Assembly: GCA_036378435.1 (NCBI GenBank)
Contig: DASUWK010000007.1
Span: 50,767 to 114,766, forward strand
Source of the DNA: DASUWK01 sp036378435
GTDB taxonomy: Bacteria; Chloroflexota; Dormibacteria; Dormibacterales; Dormibacteraceae
Reading direction: 5' to 3'
Length of the DNA: 64,000 nucleotides
Below are positions 16,763 to 23,982 of this stretch, in pieces (positions within the stretch are counted from its first letter, which is position 1; each line of letters starts with the position of its first letter). The notes below the pieces were generated by a model. It had not been told where the DNA came from, searched no databases, and saw only the letters and a program-made list of their open reading frames with translations. Made by a program: the position numbers and the translations under genes.

Positions 16763-18621
16763 CAGCCGCCTCCGGTCAGCGTGAAGTAAAAGGTCGCGCC
16801 GCGTCCGACCTCGCCGTCAGCCCAGACGCGGCCTCCGTGGCGGTGGACGATGCGCTGCACGATGGCGAGCCCGGCTCCTGTCCCCTCGTAGTCGCGCGAG
16901 CTGTGCAGCCGCTGGAAGACGCCGAACAGCTTGTCGGCGTAGCGCATGTCGAAGCCGGCCCCGTTGTCGCGCACGTAATACACGACCGAGCCGTCCTCAC
17001 CCCTTTGCGAGCCGATCTCGATCCGCGGTCGCTCCGCCTTGGCGGAGTACTTGACAGCGTTGCCGATCAGGTTGGTGAAGACCTGCTCGAGCAGCAGCGG
17101 GTCGCCCTGGACGGGCGGCAGCTCGCCGAACTCGAACTCGGGCGCGTGTCCGTTGCCCTCTTCGATGAAGCCGTCGGCGATCTGGCGCACGATCTGCTCG
17201 GGCGACACCGGCCGCGGATTCAACGATTGACGCCCGATCCTGGACAGTCCGAGCAGGGCGTCGATCAGCCTGCCCATCTGCTGCGCGTTGCGCGAGATGG
17301 CGTCGAGGTAGTGGCGTGACTGAAGGTCGAGGTTTTTGGACTCCACCGACTCGCCCAGCGCGCGAGAGAAGCCGTCGATGGCCCGCAGCGGCTGGCGGAG
17401 GTCATGGGAGACGGTGTAGGAGAAGGCCTCGAGCTCCTTGTTGGTCGCCTCCAGCTCGGCGGTGCGCTCCCTGACCCGCCTTTCGAGCGTGGCCTGGTTC
17501 TGGCGGAGCTCCTCGACCAGGGCGGCGCGGTCCATGGCGGCGGTCAGCGAGACCGTGTAGAGCTCGACGCGGCCGAGCTCGTCGGCGCCGAAGATGGGCG
17601 TGAAGGGGCCGGCCACGAGGATCACGCTCCCCTCGCCGTCGCTCAAGCTCAGCGGGAAACGGAACGCAGACCGCGGCTGGGGAACGGGCAGCGAGCCGGT
17701 GCCGTGCATGTCGCCGGCCGCCCGGAGCAGCTCGGTCGCCTCGACACCGCCAAGACCCTCGACCGCCAGGAGCCGGTTGCCGTCGGCGATCAACCCGCCG
17801 TCTGCGCCGACCAAGCGGATCACCCAGCCCAGGGCCTGCCGGGCCAGCTCGGTGCGATCGGACGTCGCGAGCAGGAGGTCGTGCAGCGACTGCCTGAACT
17901 GGCCCTCTTCGCGCGAGCGCCAGAGCTGCCGCAGGGGAGCCGGCGGCGAGAAGCTGACGTACATCAGGGGCGCGGTGCCGATGATCACGAGCTCGGTCGC
18001 GATCTGGACGCCGAGATTGCCGGTCGGCTTGAAGCCGGTCGCGCTCAAGACGACGATGTCGACCGCCAGGACGATGATGATCGTCACGTAGGCGAGGCTC
18101 AAGGAGCGGATGCGGGCTCGCTGGACGGCGGGCCGGCCGCGCGAGGCGATCAGGAGCGAGATCGCCGGCTGCACGACGCAGACGGTCCAGACCAGCAGAA
18201 AGAGGATTAGCGCGACGATCACCGGCGGATCGAGCTTCGTCGTCGAGCTCGACTGCTGCTGCAGGTTGGGGCCGGCAAGCAAGATGGCTCCCAACGTGAC
18301 GACGCCGGTGAGCACGACCAGCGCCGTGGCGCCGATGAAGATCCACCGCCGGTAGGGGATCAGCTGGTTGCGGAGGAGGAGGAGCCCGTAGCCGCTCGCG
18401 AGGAACAGCGGGATCGTCACGAAGCTGGTCGGCAGCTGCAGCTGCGGGTAGTGCTGCGTTATCTGCGAAATCACCGATACCGCGCCCAGCCCGCCCAGCG
18501 CGATCGCGAGCGACGCGCGCGTCAGCCCGCGACGTCGCGCCCAGTCAACGATCGCAGCGATACCGACCAGCCCGAAGGCGATGGCCGAAACCAGCTGCAG
18601 CGCCTGATAGATGCTGCCCAC
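16762..18621 (-). CDS. Membrane histidine kinase with seven TM segments
   Basis: A 619-residue sensor kinase and the first gene of a four-gene signalling operon. Residues ~8-235 hold about seven hydrophobic segments (for example VSAIAFGLVGIAAIV, WIFIGATALVVLTGVVT, VTIIIVLAVDIVVLSA), forming a membrane sensor region I do not recognise. A GAF-like region (about 245-365) and a coiled coil (RRVRERTAELEATNKELEAF) follow. Then come a phytochrome-type HisKA (SHDLRQPLRAIDGFSRAL) and HATPase_c (LIGNAVKYS, DNGAGFD, GTGAGLAI). The DLRQPLR H-box type pairs with Rcp1-like regulators, exactly what the next gene encodes. The ATG at 18621 is 126 bases from the divergent hydrolase gene. Confidence 0.88.
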   Translation of the reverse strand: MGSIYQALQLVSAIAFGLVGIAAIVDWARRRGLTRASLAIALGGLGAVSVISQITQHYPQLQLPTSFVTIPLFLASGYGLLLLRNQLIPYRRWIFIGATALVVLTGVVTLGAILLAGPNLQQQSSSTTKLDPPVIVALILFLLVWTVCVVQPAISLLIASRGRPAVQRARIRSLSLAYVTIIIVLAVDIVVLSATGFKPTGNLGVQIATELVIIGTAPLMYVSFSPPAPLRQLWRSREEGQFRQSLHDLLLATSDRTELARQALGWVIRLVGADGGLIADGNRLLAVEGLGGVEATELLRAAGDMHGTGSLPVPQPRSAFRFPLSLSDGEGSVILVAGPFTPIFGADELGRVELYTVSLTAAMDRAALVEELRQNQATLERRVRERTAELEATNKELEAFSYTVSHDLRQPLRAIDGFSRALGESVESKNLDLQSRHYLDAISRNAQQMGRLIDALLGLSRIGRQSLNPRPVSPEQIVRQIADGFIEEGNGHAPEFEFGELPPVQGDPLLLEQVFTNLIGNAVKYSAKAERPRIEIGSQRGEDGSVVYYVRDNGAGFDMRYADKLFGVFQRLHSSRDYEGTGAGLAIVQRIVHRHGGRVWADGEVGRGATFYFTLTGGG

Positions 18622-18747
18622 TCCCTACGTTGCCCCGCATCGGCGATGGAAGCGAATGACCAGCCGCCTTCCGCCATCGATGAAGCGAAGATTTGTGCAG
18701 AGAACGGTCTAGTCCTGCCTCGGCGCCGAGGACGCAAGAATGGGGAG

Positions 18748-19617
18748 ATGGAAACCCGCACGCTCGAGACCAATGAAGCCAGCATCGTTTACGACGTGCA
18801 CGGGCCGATCCCCACGGTGGACGGCCGGCCCCTGCTGTTCATGATCGGCCAGCCCATGGACGCCCGCGGCTTCAGCACGCTGGCATCCCTCTTCGACGAC
18901 CGCACCGTGGTCACCTATGACCCGCGCGGGCTCGTCCGCAGCACGCGCAAGGACGGCCGCGTCGACCAGACTCCAGAGGACCAGGCCCGCGACCTGCATC
19001 AGCTGATCCAAGCCCTCGGCGCCGGTCCAGTCGAGATGTTCGCCAGCAGCGGTGGCGCGATCACGGCGCTGGCCCTGGTCGCCGAATATCCCGACGACGT
19101 GACCACGTTGGTCGCGCACGAGCCGCCACTCTTCTCGGTGCTGCCGGACGCCGAAGCGGCGGAACGCGCCCGCGCGGCGGTTCGTGACGCCTACGAAGCG
19201 AGGGGTTGGGGCGCCGGCATGGCGGCGTTCGTGGCGATGACGACCTGGCAGGGCGAGCTGAACGACGAGTTCTTCGCCCGGCCCCTGCCCGAGCCCGCGC
19301 AGTTCGGCATGCCAGACACGGACGACGGCTCGCGCGACGACCCGCTGCTGTCCGACCGCTCGTGGGCGGTAAGCAGCTACGCGCCTGACTTCGAGGCGCT
19401 GGCCGCGGCGCCGACGCGGATCGTGATCGGGATCGGCGAGGAATCGGCCGGCTTGCTCACCGATCGCACATCTCGTGCGACAGCCGCGCGCCTGGGCCAG
19501 GAGCCCGCCATGTTCCCGAGCCACCACGGAGGGTTCATCGGCGGCGAGGGCGGCTACGCCGGCCAGCCCGAGGCCTTTGCCCGCAGGCTGCGAGAGGTCC
19601 TGGACCACAGCGGCTGA
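18748..19617 (+). CDS. Alpha/beta hydrolase
   Basis: A 289-residue alpha/beta-hydrolase fold protein. LLFMIGQPMDARGF holds the oxyanion region, VVTYDPRGLVRS the conserved loop, MFASSGGAITAL the nucleophile elbow (Ser in SSGG, a relaxed GxSxG), and HHGGFIGG near the C-terminus supplies the catalytic histidine. The family hydrolyses esters, amides, halides or epoxides; the substrate is unknown. ATG at 18748 is chosen because the conserved fold begins soon after it, although the frame is open upstream to 18451. A GGGGAG directly abuts the start, which is closer than ideal. It is divergent from the histidine-kinase operon. Confidence 0.82.
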   Translation: METRTLETNEASIVYDVHGPIPTVDGRPLLFMIGQPMDARGFSTLASLFDDRTVVTYDPRGLVRSTRKDGRVDQTPEDQARDLHQLIQALGAGPVEMFASSGGAITALALVAEYPDDVTTLVAHEPPLFSVLPDAEAAERARAAVRDAYEARGWGAGMAAFVAMTTWQGELNDEFFARPLPEPAQFGMPDTDDGSRDDPLLSDRSWAVSSYAPDFEALAAAPTRIVIGIGEESAGLLTDRTSRATAARLGQEPAMFPSHHGGFIGGEGGYAGQPEAFARRLREVLDHSG

Positions 19618-19631
19618 GCCGCGGATCCTGG

Positions 19632-21224
19632 TCAGTCCGCCGCGGGGACGGCTGCTGACTCTTTGAGCTTGAACTTTTGGATCTTTCCCGAGCCCGTCAT
19701 AGGGAAGGCATCCACGAATTCCCAGCGGACCGGGAGCTTGTATGGCGCCAGCCTTGCGCGGCAGTGCGCGAGCAGCTCGGCCTCGGTCGCTTCAAGATTC
19801 GGCGAGAGGCGGACGAACGCGGCGACGATCTCGCCCCACCGCTCGTCCGGCACTCCCACGACGGCCACCTCGGCCACGGCGGGATGCGTGCCGAGCGCGT
19901 CCTCGATCTCTCGGGGATAGATGTTCTCCCCACCGCGGATGATCATGTCCTTGAGCCGGCCCTCGATCCGCAGGTAGCCCCGCGCATCCATGGAGGCGAG
20001 GTCGCCGGTGTGATACCAGCCCTGCGAATCAATCGCCGCCGCGGTCCCCTCGAGGTTGTCGTTGTAGCCGGTCATCACCTGGTAGCCGCGCGCGCAGAGC
20101 TCGCCCACCTCACCGACCGGGACCGGTGACCCGCTGTCCGGGGCGGCGATCATGACGTCGACCTGAGGCAGCGGCCGGCCCAGGGTCTCGACCCGGTCCA
20201 CTTCGGAGTCGTCGAGCGCTGTCTGCGTGACCAGCGGCGAGCACTCAGTGGTGCCGAACACGATGACGAAAGTGACTCCGAGCTCACGCTCGAGGCGCCG
20301 GGCCAGCTCCGCGGGCACCACCGAACCGCCGGACACGACCACCCGAAGCCGGGAGAGATCGCGCCCGGAAGCGCCGACGCTCTCGAGCAGCGCGACGAGC
20401 ATCGTCGGCACCCCGCAGAACGCGCTCGCCCCGGTCGACTCGATCAATTCCAGCACGAGTCCCGGCTCGAACATCAGGACCGGAACCAGCGCCGCCCGGG
20501 CTTGGAGCGCGCCGAGCACGCCCATGAAGCACCCGGCGGTGTGGAAGAGCGGCATCGGGCTGACCATGGTCTCTTCGGGCTGCAGCCGCAGACGCTCGAC
20601 ATAGAAGCGCGCGTTGTTCGTCACGCCGCGGTGGTGCAGCACCGCTCCCTTGGGGAAGCCGGTCGTGCCCGAGGTGTACTGGATCTGGACGGGATCGTCC
20701 GGCGTCACCTGGGGCAGTCGCTCCTGCTGTCGGTGGGTGGCGAGGAACTCTTCCCACTCCGTGAACAGCACTGCCTCGCGCAGCGCGGGCAAGTTGGTCC
20801 GGACGGAATCCAGGGCGGCGGCCATGGGGTTGGATCGCCACTCGGGCAGCAGGAATATCCCGGCGGCCCGCGACTGCTTGAGCACGAACTCCAGCTCGGA
20901 CGGGCGATACGCCGGGTTGACGGTCACCAGGGTGATCCCAGCCAATGCGGCGCCGTATTCGAGCAGGATCCACTCCACCGTGTTGGGCGCCCAGACCGCG
21001 ACGCGCTCGCCCGGCTCAAAGCGCGCGAGCAGGGCGGCGGCCACGCGCTCGGCTTGCGTGAGCGTCTCGCTGAAGGTCAGGGCCCGGCGGGCGGACGCTT
21101 CCGGCACGCCGGCGATCAACGCCGTGCGATCACCGGCCGTGGATGCCGCATCGCGGAGCAGGCCGCCGATGGTCGTCTCCAACACGGGCGAGGATGCATC
21201 CGCGGTCCAATGGGACTGCTCCAC
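19632..21224 (-). CDS. Acyl-CoA synthetase (AMP-forming)
   Basis: A 530-residue ANL-superfamily ligase that activates a carboxylic acid via an acyl-AMP and transfers it to CoA. The P-loop motif YTSGTTGFPKGAVL is near residue 180, FGTTECSPL near 320, the GWYHTGDLA motif near 405, GRLKDMIIRGGENIYPREIE near 430 and the catalytic lysine in MTGSGKIQKFKLKE near the end. Its overall layout suggests medium- or long-chain fatty acids, but the substrate cannot be fixed. The GTG start at 21224 has a TAGAAT hexamer nine bases upstream. It is divergent from the malonyl-CoA synthetase-like gene and may belong to the same catabolic locus. Confidence 0.88.
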   Translation of the reverse strand: MEQSHWTADASSPVLETTIGGLLRDAASTAGDRTALIAGVPEASARRALTFSETLTQAERVAAALLARFEPGERVAVWAPNTVEWILLEYGAALAGITLVTVNPAYRPSELEFVLKQSRAAGIFLLPEWRSNPMAAALDSVRTNLPALREAVLFTEWEEFLATHRQQERLPQVTPDDPVQIQYTSGTTGFPKGAVLHHRGVTNNARFYVERLRLQPEETMVSPMPLFHTAGCFMGVLGALQARAALVPVLMFEPGLVLELIESTGASAFCGVPTMLVALLESVGASGRDLSRLRVVVSGGSVVPAELARRLERELGVTFVIVFGTTECSPLVTQTALDDSEVDRVETLGRPLPQVDVMIAAPDSGSPVPVGEVGELCARGYQVMTGYNDNLEGTAAAIDSQGWYHTGDLASMDARGYLRIEGRLKDMIIRGGENIYPREIEDALGTHPAVAEVAVVGVPDERWGEIVAAFVRLSPNLEATEAELLAHCRARLAPYKLPVRWEFVDAFPMTGSGKIQKFKLKESAAVPAAD

Positions 21225-21306
21225 GGCGGCCGGATTCTAAGTCCCAGACGAAGGCCGCGCACTTGACCGTCTCCCCGGCTGGGCCCAGAATCGGCCGGTT
21301 CAGCGC

Positions 21307-22764
21307 GTGATGCAAGAGCTGCGGGATCGGCTTCGCGCCGGCAACCTTCCGGGAGAGCTGCTCAAGCCTGGCCGCGAAACCGTCCTCCGCGCCGGCAAGC
21401 GCAGGCTCTCAAGAGACGAGCTGAAAGCCGCGGCGGAACAGGTGGCCGGCGGCCTCATCGACCTCGGCGCCCGGCCCGGCGAACGGATCGCCATCTACGC
21501 GGTCAGCTCCCTCGACTGGGTGATCGCCTACCTCGCGGTGCTGCGAGCGGGCGCGGTCGTCGTGCCGATGAACCCTGACTACCAGGCCCCCGAGGCCGAG
21601 CACATCCTGGGGAACGCGGAGCCACGGCTGGTCATCGCCGACGCGCTGCGGGCCGGCGTCGCTGATCAGCTCGGCGCCAGCGTGGTGCCGCTGGAGCGGC
21701 TGCCTCGCGGTGTCCCCCCTGCCCCGCCTGAGCTCACCGCCGACAGCCCGGCCGCGATCCTCTACACCTCGGGCACGACCGGCAGGCCCAAGGGGGCGGT
21801 CCTCGACCATGGCAACCTGCTGGCCCAGGCCCGCGGCGCCGTCGAGGCCTGGCGGTGGATGCCTGAGGACGTCCTGGTCCACGCCCTGCCGCTGTTCCAT
21901 CTGCATGGGCTCGGCATGGGCTTGAACGGCACCCTGCTGAGCGGCGGGAGCGCGACTCTGGTGGTGCCCTTCTCTCCGGCCGCCGTGGTCGCCGAGCTGA
22001 CCAGGCCCGATGCAGAGCGAGGGACGATGCTCTTCGGCGTGCCGGCCATGTACCAGCGGCTCTGTGAGTGGCTGGCCGAACATCCGGCCGACCTCTCGCG
22101 GGTCAGGCTCTTCGTGTCCGGTTCGGCGCCGCTGCCCCCGGCACTCTTCGAGCGCTGCGCCGAGCTGTTCGGCCAGGCCCCGGTCGAGCGGTATGGGTGC
22201 ACCGAGGGCGGCATCGTCGTGACGAACCCCTACGACGGCCCACGGCTGGCCGGGCGCGTCGGACTGCCCTTCCCGGGCGTCGAGGTCAAGCTCGGCGACC
22301 AGGACGAGGTCCTGCTCAAGGGCGGCCAGGTCTTCAAGGGCTACTGGCGCAACGCGCAAGCGACAGCGGAGGCCTTCACCGGTGACGGCTGGCTGCGCAC
22401 CGCCGACGTCGGCGAGATCGGCGACGACGGCACCCTCGCGATCCGCGGCCGCCTCAAGGACCTGATCATCTCCGGCGGCTTCAACGTGTACCCGCGGGAG
22501 GTCGAGCTCGTGCTTGAGGCGCACCCGGCTGTCGGCGAGGTCGCCGTCGCCGGCCTGCCGAGCGAGAGATGGGGCGAGGAGGTGACCGCGTTCGTGGTGC
22601 CGTCGGGGAAGGCGCCGCTCGCCGAGAACGAGCTCATCGCGTTTGCCCGCGGCCGGCTCGCAGCCTACAAATGCCCTAAGCACGTGGTCGTTCTCGACGA
22701 GCTGCCCCGCAACGCCATGGGCAAGGTGCAGCGCGCTTTGCTGACGGCGCCGGTCGAGAGCTGA
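21307..22764 (+). CDS. Malonyl-CoA synthetase-like AMP-forming ligase (MatB type)
   Basis: A 485-residue ANL ligase: YTSGTTGRPKGAVLDHGN near residue 155, PLFHLHGLGMGL, VERYGCTEGGIVVTNPYDG, VGLPFPGVEVKL, GRLKDLIISGGFNVYPREVE and the catalytic lysine in NAMGKVQRALL. The RYGxTE...NPYDG...G.VG.P.PGVEV string is typical of MatB, which makes malonyl-CoA from malonate, CoA and ATP. It is 4 bases upstream of three molybdenum-hydroxylase subunit genes. In an oxidative pyrimidine pathway malonate is the end product, so this enzyme would feed it into central metabolism. The start is GTG at 21307 or ATG at 21310; they differ by one residue. Confidence 0.75.
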   Translation: MMQELRDRLRAGNLPGELLKPGRETVLRAGKRRLSRDELKAAAEQVAGGLIDLGARPGERIAIYAVSSLDWVIAYLAVLRAGAVVVPMNPDYQAPEAEHILGNAEPRLVIADALRAGVADQLGASVVPLERLPRGVPPAPPELTADSPAAILYTSGTTGRPKGAVLDHGNLLAQARGAVEAWRWMPEDVLVHALPLFHLHGLGMGLNGTLLSGGSATLVVPFSPAAVVAELTRPDAERGTMLFGVPAMYQRLCEWLAEHPADLSRVRLFVSGSAPLPPALFERCAELFGQAPVERYGCTEGGIVVTNPYDGPRLAGRVGLPFPGVEVKLGDQDEVLLKGGQVFKGYWRNAQATAEAFTGDGWLRTADVGEIGDDGTLAIRGRLKDLIISGGFNVYPREVELVLEAHPAVGEVAVAGLPSERWGEEVTAFVVPSGKAPLAENELIAFARGRLAAYKCPKHVVVLDELPRNAMGKVQRALLTAPVES

Positions 22765-22768
22765 TCGA

Positions 22769-23521
22769 TTGAAGCCGCCAGCCTTTCAGTACCACGCACC
22801 GGCAACGATCGAGGAAGCCTGCGCTCTGCTTGGTTCGTTGGCTGACGCCAAGGTGCTGGCCGGGGGTCAGTCGCTCGTGCCTCTGCTCAACTTCCGCCTG
22901 GCGCGGCCACAGCACGTGGTGGACATCAATCGCATCCCGGGACTGGACCGCGTCTACGAACGCGACGGCGGCGTCGCCATCCAGGCCCTCGCGCGCCAGG
23001 CGGCCGTCGAGGATTCCGACGTGGTCGCGCGGGTATGTCCTCTCCTGGCGGACACGCTGCGGCTGGTGGCCCACCGCGTGATCCGCAATCGCGGCACGGT
23101 CTGCGGCAGCCTGGTCCACGCCGATCCCGCGGCCGAGCTGCCCGCGACGCTGCTGGCACTCGGCGGCCGGGTGGTCGCGCGCTCGGCCAGGGGCGAGCGG
23201 ACGATCGCGGCCGCCGACCTGTTCTCGGGGGTTTTCGAGACAGCGTTGGATGTGGACGAGCTCGTGGTAGAGGCCTGGTTCCCCGCCTCGGCCGCCCCCT
23301 ACGCGATCCTGGAGGAGTCGCGCCGCCATGGCGACTTCGCCCTGGCGGGGGTGGTCCGAGCTGGGAGCACGCTCGCACTGTTCGGCGTCGCTCCGACGCC
23401 GGTCCTCGCCGACCCGCGTGACCCGGCCCGCGGCCTGGAGCCCAGCGGCGACCTCGAAGCCACCCGAGACTTCCGGCTACACCTGGTGCGCGTGCTCACC
23501 GAACGCGCCTTCGCCGCGTGA
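22769..23521 (+). CDS. Molybdenum hydroxylase FAD subunit (CoxM/CutM type)
   Basis: A 250-residue FAD-binding subunit of a three-subunit xanthine-oxidase-family hydroxylase. KVLAGGQSLVPLLNFRLARP (about 30-50) is the first FAD-binding loop and NRGTVCGSLVHADPAAELPA (about 108-127) the second (TxGGS/AHADP type). It passes electrons from the iron-sulfur subunit to the acceptor. It starts with TTG at 22769, four bases after the upstream stop, and overlaps the next gene by GTGA. The order medium-small-large matches CO-dehydrogenase-like clusters, but the large subunit lacks the CO-oxidising motif. The partner set suggests an N-heterocycle hydroxylase. Confidence 0.85.
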   Translation: MKPPAFQYHAPATIEEACALLGSLADAKVLAGGQSLVPLLNFRLARPQHVVDINRIPGLDRVYERDGGVAIQALARQAAVEDSDVVARVCPLLADTLRLVAHRVIRNRGTVCGSLVHADPAAELPATLLALGGRVVARSARGERTIAAADLFSGVFETALDVDELVVEAWFPASAAPYAILEESRRHGDFALAGVVRAGSTLALFGVAPTPVLADPRDPARGLEPSGDLEATRDFRLHLVRVLTERAFAA

Positions 23522-23982
23522 GGGTCAACGGCTCCGAGCGCAGCGCGCCGGCCGATCCACGCCGTCTGCTCTCCGACCACCTGCGGCACGACCTCGGCTT
23601 GACGGGGACCCACGTCGGCTGCGAGCACGGAGTCTGCGGGTGTTGCACCGTGCTGCTGGACGGCGCTCCGGTGCGCTCCTGCCTGATGCTGGCGGTGCAG
23701 GCCGAGGGTCACGAGGTCACCACCATCGAGGGACTCGCGGCCGACGGCCGGCCGCTGCACCCGGTGCAGCAGGCCTTCCACGAATGCCATGGGCTGCAGT
23801 GCGGCTTCTGCACGCCCGGCTTCGTCATGGCGGTGGTCGGTCTGCTCGAGCGGCACCCAGACCCGAGCGACATCGAGATCGAGGAAGGCATCGCCGGCAA
23901 TCTCTGCCGCTGCACCGGCTACGCCTCGATCCGCCGAGCGGTGCGCCGAGCGGCCGAGCTGAGCCGTGGCGATCCGGCATGA
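23518..23982 (+). CDS. Molybdenum hydroxylase [2Fe-2S] subunit (CoxS/CutS type)
   Basis: A 154-residue iron-sulfur subunit with two [2Fe-2S] clusters. The N-terminal plant-ferredoxin-like motif GCEHGVCGCCTVLLDG (about 34-49) and RSC supply the first four cysteines, and CGFCTPG with NLCRCTGY supply the C-terminal four. The GTG start at 23518 overlaps the stop of the FAD subunit, and its stop overlaps the ATG of the large subunit (ATGA), so the three subunits are translationally coupled. It is slightly short at the N-terminus compared with CoxS (~160), but all cluster ligands are present. Confidence 0.88.
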   Translation: MRVNGSERSAPADPRRLLSDHLRHDLGLTGTHVGCEHGVCGCCTVLLDGAPVRSCLMLAVQAEGHEVTTIEGLAADGRPLHPVQQAFHECHGLQCGFCTPGFVMAVVGLLERHPDPSDIEIEEGIAGNLCRCTGYASIRRAVRRAAELSRGDPA

